Of a stretch of 64,000 bases of DNA, positions 33,770 through 41,994 are shown one piece after another; positions within the stretch are counted from its first letter, which is position 1; each line of letters opens with the position of its first letter. The stretch covers positions 87,437 through 151,436 of the forward strand of contig PKVZ01000071.1 in the NCBI GenBank assembly GCA_003131635.1, read 5' to 3'. Below the pieces are notes generated by a model. That model saw nothing but the letters and a program-made list of their open reading frames with translations. It was not told the origin of the DNA and did not search any database. This stretch comes from Acidobacteriaceae bacterium. GTDB taxonomy: Bacteria > Acidobacteriota > Terriglobia > Terriglobales > Acidobacteriaceae. Both the position numbers and the translations under genes were made by a program.

Positions 33770-34138
33770 CTATAACGTCTGCCGCGAGGCGCGAGCCCAC
33801 TCCGCCGCCGACCGCACCCGCGCCCGTTGCGCTCCAAGCCGTGCCCGCTCGGCCAGCAGCTGGCCGTGGATGGAGGGCAATAGCTCACGAACCCTTTCCA
33901 CGTTGCGGCGATACTGCTCCAACTCCTGGTCCAGCTCGGAATCGGTCCCCTTGGTGGGAAGAGGCTCGGCGCGCAAGCGCGCGCCCACGCGTGACAGTTC
34001 CGAAAGCAGTTCGGAGATGTCTTGAGGAGTGGCCACACGCCGCTGTCCCGATGCGGCAGTCATACCGTCGAGCCAATGGCACAGGCGTTGGTTGGTTTCG
34101 AGCAAGTCCTGAGCACGGGAAAGCGTCGACAATGGCAT
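33770..34138 (-). CDS. Small coiled-coil protein after fliS, FliT-like (putative)
   Basis: Helical protein of 122 aa at the end of the fliC-flaG-fliD-fliS operon. Composition (TLSRAQDLLETNQRLCHWLD, then ELDQELEQYRRNVERVRELL) is that of a type III chaperone such as FliT, but no signature is certain. Its ATG overlaps the fliS stop by one base (TAATG), so translation is coupled. In enterics the next gene after fliS is fliT, which supports the suggestion. It could also be an unrelated coiled-coil protein. Confidence 0.55.
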   Translation of the reverse strand: MPLSTLSRAQDLLETNQRLCHWLDGMTAASGQRRVATPQDISELLSELSRVGARLRAEPLPTKGTDSELDQELEQYRRNVERVRELLPSIHGQLLAERARLGAQRARVRSAAEWARASRQTL

Positions 34139-34590
34139 TACGCGTTCCAGTCCGCAGAGAGAGTGGTGGAAGCAGAGATCGCCGGAGAATCCGATGGGGA
34201 CTGGGGAACTGGCGAATCTGGTTTGGCGGTTGCGCGTTCCACCTCCAGCCAGGCTTCATGAACTTCGGTTAATTGAGAAATCTGCCGCTCGATAAGGATG
34301 GAAGATTGTTTTAGTTGAGCTTCGGTGAGTCCGGCGCGCACCAGGCCGTAAAAGCAGGCTAGGTTCCTGGCCACTTCTCCGCCGCGCTCCATGTTAAGCG
34401 AACTTTGCAGTTGGGCAATCACCAGCAAGGCATGATTAATCTCCCGGGTGCGGACTTCAATGGCGCCCTTCTCCAGTGCGATGACGGCCCGGCGAAGGTC
34501 TTCGATTGCCTGTTCGTAGAGAGCGATGACCAGCCGCACCGGGCTTGCGCCGCGCACGTTGGATTCACGGTAGGAAGATCTTGCATCCAT
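34138..34590 (-). CDS. fliS: Flagellin chaperone FliS
   Basis: Export chaperone of 150 aa that keeps flagellin unfolded. It starts MDARSSYRESNVRGASPVRL, has VIALYEQAIEDLRRAVIALEKG and the long helices typical of FliS, followed by a Ser/Pro-rich tail of about 25 residues not found in most homologues. The ATG at 34590 is chosen because upstream sequence in that frame belongs to the fliD 3' end in another frame. Four bp separate it from fliD. Confidence 0.92.
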   Translation of the reverse strand: MDARSSYRESNVRGASPVRLVIALYEQAIEDLRRAVIALEKGAIEVRTREINHALLVIAQLQSSLNMERGGEVARNLACFYGLVRAGLTEAQLKQSSILIERQISQLTEVHEAWLEVERATAKPDSPVPQSPSDSPAISASTTLSADWNA

Positions 34591-34594
34591 TTTG

Positions 34595-36385
34595 CTATAG
34601 CCCCGAAGTGAGAGTAGGTTCGCTGGAGACCAAGGCACCCGAAGCGGAAGTACCAGAACCCAGCGTGCCCAGTGTCTCAGTGATTTCCTGCAAAAGCAGA
34701 GGGTAGGACTGCAGGGAAGCGTTGACCGAGTCATACTGCGCGGTCAATGCCGCCGTTTGGGTCGTCAAATTGGTCTGGAAGTTAGTAATAGTGGTGCCAA
34801 GGTCCGTTCCTTCCGCCTGGTCCTGCGCCAGATCCACGTTGAGGGGCCCTGACGCCGGTGCGGTCAAGTTGGTCAGATCGGCATTGAAATTGTTGGCGAA
34901 CCCTGTGCTTCCGGCATTCTGAAAAAAGCTCTGCACGCCGGTGGGGTTAGTTGCCAGCACGTCGGCAAAGGTCTCACCACCGGCGTTCGAACCGACGGTG
35001 AGAGTGCCGTCGTTGTTCATGTTGATGCCGAGCGAGGCCAGGTTGACCAATCCGCTGTTGCCGCCGATAGCGTAAGCCGCGTCGGTCAGAACGCTGGACT
35101 GCAGCGAGCGCAGAGAAATGTCGGATTCGAGGGGAGGTGCGGGAATCGTGCCGGTCGGATCCACCACGTATTGCGAGTTGATGGTGCTGACTACGGAGTT
35201 ATAAGCGGAGACGAAATTGTTGACGGCGGTGGTGATCTGGTTTTGATCGGGTCCAACGGTAAGTTGCACGGTCTCTGGCGGAGTGCCGGGGGATTGGCTG
35301 ACCAAGTTCAACGTGACCCCTTGAATCGCTCCGGTCACAACGTTGCTGCTGCTGCTGAAGGGCACGCCGTCGATGGTGAGGGAAGCGTTGGTGCCGCCGA
35401 CGGGGGAATCGAAGTTCAGGTTGGCGATAGGAGTGAGGTTGGTGGTGTTGGTGCCGAAGGCCACGTCTCCCGGTGTTCCGGAGGTAGAGCTGGAAATGGA
35501 GAGATGGTATCCGCCGGCATCGTTGACGACGGTGGCGGTCACTCCCCAGCTGTTGGCGGTGCTCTGGGTATTGATGTAGCTGGCCAGGGTATTGAGCGTA
35601 TCGTTGCTGCCGGCAGTGATGGCGAGGTTTTCTGTGGTGCCGCCGGACCCTCCGAGTTGCAGTTGAATGGTTCCTGTGGATTGGCCGGTGGGCAAGATTG
35701 AAGTATCTGCGCTGGCCAGATCTTCCGTATTCGCCGTATTCGCAGCTCCCGTGGTGGTGTTGGCGGTAATTGCCAAGGCTCCGGCAGTGCCTGAACTCTG
35801 ACTGAACAGGGCGAGCCTGGACCCGCTGGTATCACTTACTACGCTGGCGGTTACTCCCCAGTTGTTGGCCGTGCTTTGAGTGTTGATGTAGGCGGCCAGC
35901 GTGGTCAGAGTGTCATTGCTGCCTTGGGTGATGGGAATATCGAAGGGTGTGTTGCCGCTACCTCCGACCTGCAATTGAATGTCTCCGGTGGTTTCTCCGT
36001 TCGCCAGGATGGAGGCATTGGGGCCGGCGGCAACGGGATCGGTATAAAGCGTGCCGGTGGTGGCGAGATTATTCACCACGACGCTGTGAGTTGCGGTAAC
36101 GGCCGTGATTCCCGCACTCGCCGTTAAAACCGAGGTATCGGAAGAAGTAGCTGCCTGGGCAGCCAGCGCTCCAGTCGGATCTGCGAGCGCGGCGACGGCG
36201 GTCTGCAGGCTGGTGAGATTGTTTTCTTCGCCTTCCAGCAATCCCTCTTGCGTGGCTAGCGTGGTTTGCTGCCCTTGCCATACTGACAGTTGTCCGCTCT
36301 GTTCGGAGATAATCTGCGACACCACGGAACTTACATTGATTCCTTGTCCGGAGAGGATAGTCGACGGATTTAAACTAACTCCCAT
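34595..36385 (-). CDS. fliD: Flagellar cap protein FliD
   Basis: Filament cap protein (HAP2) of 596 aa. The N-terminal FliD domain (LSGQGINVSSVVSQIISEQS) and C-terminal coiled-coil domain (LAQDQAEGTDLGTTITNFQTNLTTQTAALTAQYDSVNASLQ) are clear. The middle has two similar modules, each with GSNDTL-TLA-YINTQSTAN-WGVTA (about residues 130-210 and 230-310). I used the ATG at 36385, which has AGGAGG nine bases upstream; an earlier start would include that site. It overlaps flaG by 11 bp. Confidence 0.93.
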   Translation of the reverse strand: MGVSLNPSTILSGQGINVSSVVSQIISEQSGQLSVWQGQQTTLATQEGLLEGEENNLTSLQTAVAALADPTGALAAQAATSSDTSVLTASAGITAVTATHSVVVNNLATTGTLYTDPVAAGPNASILANGETTGDIQLQVGGSGNTPFDIPITQGSNDTLTTLAAYINTQSTANNWGVTASVVSDTSGSRLALFSQSSGTAGALAITANTTTGAANTANTEDLASADTSILPTGQSTGTIQLQLGGSGGTTENLAITAGSNDTLNTLASYINTQSTANSWGVTATVVNDAGGYHLSISSSTSGTPGDVAFGTNTTNLTPIANLNFDSPVGGTNASLTIDGVPFSSSSNVVTGAIQGVTLNLVSQSPGTPPETVQLTVGPDQNQITTAVNNFVSAYNSVVSTINSQYVVDPTGTIPAPPLESDISLRSLQSSVLTDAAYAIGGNSGLVNLASLGINMNNDGTLTVGSNAGGETFADVLATNPTGVQSFFQNAGSTGFANNFNADLTNLTAPASGPLNVDLAQDQAEGTDLGTTITNFQTNLTTQTAALTAQYDSVNASLQSYPLLLQEITETLGTLGSGTSASGALVSSEPTLTSGL

Positions 36386-36734
36386 GGTCTTTTCCTCCTG
36401 CACCAGCGAGCGGCTCTTTGGCTACGTCCTCCTGAGCCAGTTCTTGCGAAATCTGGCTGGCGAGGTTGAGCATCTGCTCACTCGGTACTTGCAAGATCAG
36501 ACTGCCCTGCCGGTTTATGAACTCGTAGACAGCAATCTGATCCGAGGTATTCCACTGCACTTTGACGGCATCTTCCGGACTGGAAACCTGCGCTGGCGCA
36601 ATTTGTGCCGAGGTGTTTTCCCCGTTTGAATCATTTCCTGCGCCGGGAATGGAGGAAGTTTCCGCGCGCACACTTCCGCGTTCGACTGGATCTTCAGTCG
36701 AAGGTGGAAATATGAGAGCGGAACTCACGCTCAT
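36375..36734 (-). CDS. flaG: FlaG family flagellar protein
   Basis: Protein of 119 aa. The C-terminal half has the FlaG pattern (VQWNTSDQIAVYEFINRQGS then LILQVPSEQMLNLASQI), and the N-terminus is Ser/Pro-rich. FlaG proteins influence filament length and lie beside fliD in many bacteria. It is the second gene of the fliC operon, after a terminator-like hairpin, and its end overlaps fliD by 11 bp. Confidence 0.85.
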   Translation of the reverse strand: MSVSSALIFPPSTEDPVERGSVRAETSSIPGAGNDSNGENTSAQIAPAQVSSPEDAVKVQWNTSDQIAVYEFINRQGSLILQVPSEQMLNLASQISQELAQEDVAKEPLAGAGGKDHGS

Positions 36735-36761
36735 ATCGAGTCACCCAAATTAAATATCGAA

Positions 36762-36785
36762 AGGAGGCAGGGCGGCCTGCCTCCT
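36762..36785 (-). terminator. Hairpin after fliC
   Basis: A perfect 10-bp inverted repeat (AGGAGGCAGG, 4-nt loop, CCTGCCTCCT) lies 12 bp after the fliC stop on the minus strand and is followed by TTTCGATATTTAATTT. It probably ends most transcription so that flagellin is made in excess over FlaG, FliD and FliS. Confidence 0.75.
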
Positions 36786-36797
36786 AACGAGTTGGAC

Positions 36798-39014
36798 TTA
36801 CTGCAACAGTTTCAAAACCAGCTGCTGTTGCTGGTTGGCCTGAGCCAGAGCCGATATGCCGGTCTGTTCCAGGATGGAGTATTTGGTCAGGTTGGCCACG
36901 ACCGACGGAATGTCGGCAGCCGTGATGGTGTTTTCGGCCGAAGTCAGGTTTTGCACTTGGCTGTTAATGACGTTGCTGGCCGCAGTGAGCCGGTTGACAC
37001 TTGCGCCCAAAGTGCCGCGAACGCTGGCGATGTTGGTGATGGCCGAATTGATCAAGGTCAACGCGGTTTGGGCGTCGGTCTGTGTGCTCAAGTCGGTGGT
37101 AGCCAGGTTTATGGCGGCAGCTCCGCTGCCGTTGGTGATCGATGCGGTTTGCAGGCCGCCGATCTGCACGGCAATCTGCGCCGATCCGATGGCGGTCGAG
37201 TCACTCAGGAAAATGTTGGTGGTGGTCGAACCGCTGGTCGTTGGGTTGGTATAGGTGCCAAGCGCAGTTTCGGTGTTGCCCGAACCCACGGCAACGTCAT
37301 TGTTGTCGTTGGGATCGGTAATAATCAACTGCGTCGTGGTGCCAGCCCCGGCGGTGCCGAGATAGGCGTGCAGACCGGCCGGGTCGCTGGGATTATTGAT
37401 GGCGGCGATGAGGGCTCCAACAGTGTTGGTCGAGGCGGTGGCGGTGAAGGTAAAGGTCTTGCCGCCGGCGGTGAATTGGTCGACAAGGCCAGTGTTCAGA
37501 GCAGTGGCCGCCGTAATTGGCGTGCCGCTGGTACCAGCGTTACTGGCCAGTTCGTTGGTGTTGACGGTTGCCGCCGCGGTGGTGGTGGTGTTGGTGAAGG
37601 CCGTGGGAGCGCCTGCAACGGGAGCGCCCAGCACGGTGTCGTCGGTGACTACGGCGAGATCAGCCCGATTCAGCGGATCGGTAATTTGGAGTTGACCGCC
37701 CACCACGGCCGCTTTCGCGCCTACTGTGGTGTCGGCGTTAATGGCGTTGACCAGAGTCTGCACCGTTGGTGCGACGGTTTGGGGAGCGGCAGCAAAAGTG
37801 CCTATGTCGGTAGTTGTCTGGGCATTGCCACCCGTTACCGAAAGATTGTTGCCATTGCTGAGATCTTCAATGTTCAGGTGTCCATTCGAATCGATAAAGG
37901 CGTGGAGGTTGGCGTTGGCAGTGCCGGTAAGGACGACGCCACCGCTGGTCGCGGCACTGTTGATGGCGGCTTCTAAAACAGACACTGTCGAACCCGCGGC
38001 GTTGGTGAAGGTTGAAGTCTTCCCGTCGGCGACAACGGTGATGAAATCTGCGGCGGTTAAGGTAGAGCCGCCCGTGAGTCCGGCGACTGTGCCCACGTCC
38101 TGGTTCGGATTGGTCACATTCTGAGTCGGATTGGAGAAGGTGCCGAGAACCGTCTGCAGACCGGTGGTGGCGACCGTGCCGGTCGTTGTGACAGCGATGT
38201 CGCCGTTATTGTTCGGATCGGTGATCACCAGGTTGCCGGCGACGTTGAGAGAAGCCTGCGCCCCAGTCGCATCGGTGGCGGCGTTGATGGCGGTGACCAG
38301 CGAGCCCACAGTATTTCCGGCGCCGGCGGCGTAAGTGAAGCTCTTGCCACCCGCGGTGATGGTCAAGCTGCCGCTGGTGATCGCTTGCGTCAAGCCCGTT
38401 CCAGGTATGGCGGAGCCGACTTCCTGGTTGGTGTTGGGAGCGGTTGCCGTCTGGTTCGCGGCGGTGTAAGTAAAGGTGATGCCGCCCGCGGTGACGGCTG
38501 TGGTATCGCCGACAGTCAATGCGGAGTTCAGGGTTATGGGAGCGGTCGTGCCATTGTTGACGCTGGCTGCCTGATTCACGTTGGTTGAGGTGCCGCTCTG
38601 AAATACCGATTGTCCGTTGTACGTTGTTGCGGTGCCGATCTGATTAATTTCAGCGAGGATCGAGGCGTATTGCGCCTGGATGGCGGTGCGCTGCCCGTTG
38701 GAAACCGTGCCCGTGGCCGATTCCGTAGCCAGCGTGACCGCGGTATTGAGCAGGTTGGTGACCTGAGCCAGCGCGCCATCGGCGAGCTGCAACTGTCCGA
38801 CACCGTCATTGGCATTCGACACCGACTGGGTGAGGGCGCTGATGTTCGCTTCCAACCCGTTGGCAATCGATAGACCGGCGGGATCGTCGGCCCCACTATT
38901 GATGCGCGACCCTGAAGCTAACTGTTCGAGAGTATTGTTCAGGGCGCTGGCTGTGAGATCGAGTTCGTTTTCCGCCTGTAGAGACGGAATGTTATTCAGG
39001 ATACCGAGAGGCAT
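36798..39014 (-). CDS. fliC: Flagellin FliC, large form
   Basis: Flagellin of 738 aa, much longer than the common 270-500. The N-terminal D0/D1 region (LTASALNNTLEQLASGSRINSGADDPAGLSIANGL) and C-terminal D1/D0 region (GASVNRLTAASNVINSQVQNLTSAENTI then LEQTGISALAQANQQQQLVLKLLQ) are typical. Between them lie about four modules of one kind, each with a TFTxxA then NTVxxLxxAIN then LxITDPNxxxDxAV pattern (about residues 185-590). No Cys is seen. A sigma28 promoter at 39130-39156 drives it. Confidence 0.95.
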   Translation of the reverse strand: MPLGILNNIPSLQAENELDLTASALNNTLEQLASGSRINSGADDPAGLSIANGLEANISALTQSVSNANDGVGQLQLADGALAQVTNLLNTAVTLATESATGTVSNGQRTAIQAQYASILAEINQIGTATTYNGQSVFQSGTSTNVNQAASVNNGTTAPITLNSALTVGDTTAVTAGGITFTYTAANQTATAPNTNQEVGSAIPGTGLTQAITSGSLTITAGGKSFTYAAGAGNTVGSLVTAINAATDATGAQASLNVAGNLVITDPNNNGDIAVTTTGTVATTGLQTVLGTFSNPTQNVTNPNQDVGTVAGLTGGSTLTAADFITVVADGKTSTFTNAAGSTVSVLEAAINSAATSGGVVLTGTANANLHAFIDSNGHLNIEDLSNGNNLSVTGGNAQTTTDIGTFAAAPQTVAPTVQTLVNAINADTTVGAKAAVVGGQLQITDPLNRADLAVVTDDTVLGAPVAGAPTAFTNTTTTAAATVNTNELASNAGTSGTPITAATALNTGLVDQFTAGGKTFTFTATASTNTVGALIAAINNPSDPAGLHAYLGTAGAGTTTQLIITDPNDNNDVAVGSGNTETALGTYTNPTTSGSTTTNIFLSDSTAIGSAQIAVQIGGLQTASITNGSGAAAINLATTDLSTQTDAQTALTLINSAITNIASVRGTLGASVNRLTAASNVINSQVQNLTSAENTITAADIPSVVANLTKYSILEQTGISALAQANQQQQLVLKLLQ

Positions 39015-39129
39015 TGTAATTTCTCCTTTACTTGAATTTGGTCCCGCCTGCTTGGAACTTCTTCTCCGCTGAGAATCTCTGCGAAGTCCTGTTCCACTTT
39101 TGTGCTCGGAACCCGAATGTCTGTAGTGT

Positions 39130-39156
39130 CCATCGGCGATTGCTGGTTGGGCTTTA
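39130..39156 (-). promoter_or_regulatory. Sigma28 (FliA) promoter for fliC
   Basis: On the minus strand TAAAGCCC (39149-39156), an 11-bp spacer and GCCGATGG (39130-39137) form a sigma28 promoter with correct spacing; both elements have two or fewer differences from consensus. The fliC start is about 115 bp downstream. This is the expected class-3 control of flagellin. Confidence 0.85.
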
Positions 39157-39244
39157 GCGCACTTCTTTCGGGGCAGTATCTGTGAGTCGCTGTCCCTCCG
39201 TAACGCCGCCGCTCCGGGCGCCGGATACGCCTGAATCCCGCTTC

Positions 39245-39252
39245 GCCGATAA
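39245..39252 (+). promoter_or_regulatory. Sigma28-like -10 element before flbD
   Basis: GCCGATAA, a perfect sigma28 -10, stands 62 bp before the flbD start, but the -35 position (TACGCCTG, 39226-39233) does not match TAAAGTTT. It may be a weak promoter for flbD-motA-motB or chance. Otherwise the 300-bp region between fliC and flbD holds only the divergent fliC promoter. Confidence 0.35.
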
Positions 39253-39314
39253 CTCCTCCTAGGGGCCTGTGCGTATTCCGTAGAGTGTGGTCATCCAGCG
39301 CAGACAGGGGAAAC

Positions 39315-39581
39315 ATGATCCGGCTCACTCGTCTCAACAATCAGGCCTTAACCGTAAACTCCGACCTCATCAAGTTTGTCGAGCAGTCCCCGGACACGCT
39401 GATCACGCTGGTCACGGGAGAAAAAATTGTGGTGCGCGAGAGCCCCGAAGAAGTGCTGGCACGGCTGATCGCATTCCGGCGCTCCGTATTGCAGGGCCTC
39501 TCATTCGTTTGGGATAGTTCTTCTTCGCACACTTTGCTCCCGGATCGTCTCGAAGGCGGCAAAAGGGAGACGGAGAAGTGA
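39315..39581 (+). CDS. flbD: FlbD/SwrD family flagellar protein
   Basis: Small protein of 88 aa of the FlbD (SwrD) family, recognised from MIRLTRLNNQALTVNSDLIK then FVEQSPDTLITLVTGEKIVV and VRESPEEVLARLIAFRR. In Bacillus the homologue (SwrD) raises motor torque, and it commonly precedes motA. It has 20-25 more C-terminal residues than typical members. The gene overlaps motA by 4 bp (GTGA). Confidence 0.9.
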   Translation: MIRLTRLNNQALTVNSDLIKFVEQSPDTLITLVTGEKIVVRESPEEVLARLIAFRRSVLQGLSFVWDSSSSHTLLPDRLEGGKRETEK

Positions 39582-40366
39582 CCCTGGACAAAGCAAGTCT
39601 GGCGGGGATCGTTCTGGCGCTCGGTGGAATCCTCGCCGGACTCATCCTCGAAGGTGGGAACCTCGGCCAGATCCTGCAGCCCACCGCCGCGATGATCGTG
39701 TTCGGCGGCACGCTGGGAGCGGTGATGCTGCAGTTTCCCTTGCCCATCATCCTGCTCGCAGTGCGGCAGCTGGGTTCGGTTTTCGTCAATTCGCATCGAG
39801 ATCCGGAAGCGACCATTCAGCAACTCGTGCAATACGCGCAAAAGGCTCGGCGCGAGGGCATTGTTTCGCTGGATGCGGAGTTGGCGGAAATCGAGGATCC
39901 TTTTCTCCGGAAATCTCTCATGCTGGCGGTTGACGGGACCGAACCCCAAGAGTTGCGCAAGATGATGGAACTCGAACTCGACAATCAGGCAGAGCACGAA
40001 GAACACGTTCCGCAGGTTTTCGAATCGGCCGGCGGCTTCGCTCCCACGGTGGGCATCATCGGAGCCGTCCTGGGGCTGATTCAAGTCATGCAGCACCTGG
40101 ACAAGATTGACGAAGTAGGCCGAGGAATTGCTGTCGCGTTCGTGGCAACCATCTACGGAGTGGGATCCGCCAATCTTCTTTATCTGCCGATTGCGGGAAA
40201 AATGAAACTCCGCATTCGGGAGCAGCAAATCATGCGGGAAATGACCCTCGAAGGCGTGGCATCGATTCTGGAAGGCATGAATCCCCACATGCTGGAGACG
40301 AAATTGTTTGGCTTCCTGGTGGAGGCGGATCAGAACCCGGAGCGCACCCAGGAGGCCGGCCGATGA
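39578..40366 (+). CDS. motA: Flagellar stator protein MotA
   Basis: Proton-channel stator subunit of 262 aa with four membrane segments. Family blocks include IVFGGTLGAVMLQFPLPIIL near the N-terminus and the C-terminal pore helices (VFESAGGFAPTVGIIGAVLGLI then VAFVATIYGVGSANLLYLPI). The large cytoplasmic loop carries charged residues that touch FliG. It starts with GTG overlapping flbD and its end overlaps motB by 4 bp. Confidence 0.95.
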   Translation: MTLDKASLAGIVLALGGILAGLILEGGNLGQILQPTAAMIVFGGTLGAVMLQFPLPIILLAVRQLGSVFVNSHRDPEATIQQLVQYAQKARREGIVSLDAELAEIEDPFLRKSLMLAVDGTEPQELRKMMELELDNQAEHEEHVPQVFESAGGFAPTVGIIGAVLGLIQVMQHLDKIDEVGRGIAVAFVATIYGVGSANLLYLPIAGKMKLRIREQQIMREMTLEGVASILEGMNPHMLETKLFGFLVEADQNPERTQEAGR

Positions 40367-41241
40367 GACGCCGCAGACGCACCCGCGCCCCCTCCAACCA
40401 CGAGCGCTGGCTGGTTTCCTATGCGGATTTCATCACTTTGTTGTTCGCATTTTTTGTCGTCTTATATGCCTCCTCGCAGGTCGATCAGAGAAAGGTCGGC
40501 AAACTGGCCCTGGCCATTCAAGTGGCATTTCAAGAAATGGGTGTGTTTCCGGCCTCCACGACGAAGATCCCGCTGGATCTCAATGACCCGATGCCTTTCA
40601 GCACGGTGCAGGCGATTGAGAATGTCGAGCGAAATTCCGAACTGGGGCGCATCGCTTCCTCACCCACCGATGCTCTGGCGGGCTCTTCCCGCGAGACGGA
40701 TATGGCCACTTTGCGCAGCGAGTTGGAGCAGGCGCTGCACGGAGAAATTGCGCTACGCCAGGTATCGCTGCACCGCGATACTGATGGCCTGGTGATCAGT
40801 CTGCGGGAATTCGGCTTCTTCGACAGCGGTTCGGCGACGGTGAAACCCCAGTCCCTGCCCGCGCTGGATCGCATCGCTTCGATTCTGGCCATCCGCACCT
40901 GCGGGCTGCGCATCGAAGGCCATACGGATAATGTCCCTATCCATACTGCGCACATGAGCTCGAATTGGGAACTTTCTACGGCTCGGGCTACCGAACTGAT
41001 TCGCATTCTGATCATGGACCACGGCTTCGCGCCCGCCAGGCTTTCGGCTGCGGGCTACGCCGAGTATCACCCTATCGCCAGCAATGTCACTATCCAGGGG
41101 CGGGCGCAGAACCGGCGTGTCGACATCGTCATCTTGAATGAACCGAGCTTCACCGAACCGGGCTTGGTCACAGCTGGGAGCCCGGATACCGCCGCCAGCA
41201 ATGGCAGGCAATCCGGAAACCCGTCTCCGAATCTGCCTTAA
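40363..41241 (+). CDS. motB: Flagellar stator protein MotB
   Basis: Stator subunit of 292 aa anchored to peptidoglycan. The single membrane helix contains the ion-binding Asp22 (LVSYADFITLLFAFFVVLYA), and the C-terminal OmpA-like domain has the peptidoglycan-binding pattern (LRIEGHTDNVPI then SSNWELSTARATELIRILI and GRAQNRRVDIVIL). No Tyr-rich sodium-type signature stands out, so proton use is assumed. The Arg-rich N-terminus (RRRRRTRAPSNHERW) is typical. Confidence 0.95.
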   Translation: MRRRRRTRAPSNHERWLVSYADFITLLFAFFVVLYASSQVDQRKVGKLALAIQVAFQEMGVFPASTTKIPLDLNDPMPFSTVQAIENVERNSELGRIASSPTDALAGSSRETDMATLRSELEQALHGEIALRQVSLHRDTDGLVISLREFGFFDSGSATVKPQSLPALDRIASILAIRTCGLRIEGHTDNVPIHTAHMSSNWELSTARATELIRILIMDHGFAPARLSAAGYAEYHPIASNVTIQGRAQNRRVDIVILNEPSFTEPGLVTAGSPDTAASNGRQSGNPSPNLP

Positions 41242-41323
41242 ACGGCCCACTCTCTCTTAATGAATCATCCTTAATTGGCTCTTTCTTATGGGATCTTTCC
41301 TGTAGATTATCGGCGTTTCCCGC

Positions 41324-41350
41324 TAAAGTCCCGCTTCTGGGTGCCGATGA
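41324..41350 (+). promoter_or_regulatory. Sigma28 (FliA) promoter for the cheW-cheA operon
   Basis: TAAAGTCC (41324-41331), 11-bp spacer, GCCGATGA (41343-41350): seven of eight bases of the -10 match and the spacing is exact. The cheW start is 92 bp downstream. The same -35 (TAAAGTCC) is used before cheY. Confidence 0.87.
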
Positions 41351-41442
41351 TTTCAGAGGTGCAACTCCGCCTTTGAGGGCTGTCTCGGCAGCAGTGAAGT
41401 CCTGGGCATGAGCAGAGCAAATGAACACGAGGGTGACACACG

Positions 41443-41964
41443 ATGCCATTGAGCACTCCTAAATCGAAAGCTGGAACCCGCGCCCACGAGCCTAAGGCAC
41501 ACGAGGAGTTGCTCCAACTGGTGGGCTTCCGTGTAGGCGGCGAAGAGTTCGTGATCGACATTTTGCGGGTGCAAGAGATTATCCGCACTCAGCAACTGAC
41601 TCGTGTCCCGGATTCCCCGGACTGCATGGAGGGAGTCATGAATCTGCGCGGGAAAATCATTCCTGTCATAGGCCTCCGCAAGCGTTTCGGTCTCGAAGAA
41701 GTTGCTCCCGACAAGCAAAACCGGATCGTGGTGGTCGAAATCCAGGGCGCAGTACTGGGCTTCGTGGTGGATGCGGTCTCCGAGGTCCTCCGCGTCCCAG
41801 CCGATTCCGTGGAGCCACCTCCGCGCATTGGCCTGGTCGAGCGGGAATATGTTGCAGGCGTGGGGAAGGTCGGGGACCGTCTGCTCATCCTGCTGGACGC
41901 CGATCGGCTGATGAGCGGCCCTGAACAGGAAATGATTGGCGCCGCCGCCGCGACTCAGCCTTAA
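41443..41964 (+). CDS. cheW: Chemotaxis coupling protein CheW
   Basis: Adaptor of 173 aa linking receptors to CheA. The core matches CheW (LLQLVGFRVGGEEFVIDILRVQEIIR then RVPDSPDCMEGVMNLRGKIIPVIGLRKRFGL and VVDAVSEVLRVPADSVEPPPRIG). No methyl-accepting receptor gene is present in the window, so it serves receptors encoded elsewhere. It starts the cheW-cheA-cheR-HDOD-cheB run. Confidence 0.94.
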   Translation: MPLSTPKSKAGTRAHEPKAHEELLQLVGFRVGGEEFVIDILRVQEIIRTQQLTRVPDSPDCMEGVMNLRGKIIPVIGLRKRFGLEEVAPDKQNRIVVVEIQGAVLGFVVDAVSEVLRVPADSVEPPPRIGLVEREYVAGVGKVGDRLLILLDADRLMSGPEQEMIGAAAATQP

Positions 41965-41994
41965 GTGACGACCTGAATAAAGGAGCAACCCTGC

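Noticed and set aside
36792..37976. 394-codon plus-strand frame inside fliC
   Set aside because: It is antisense to a well-supported flagellin; the glycine/valine-rich product reflects the codon pattern of the repeats.
41168..41449. Minus-strand frame with a signal-peptide-like start (VTLVFICSAHAQ) opposite the cheW promoter
   Set aside because: It overlaps the end of motB and the FliA promoter region, has no homologous features beyond the hydrophobic start and no good ribosome-binding site.
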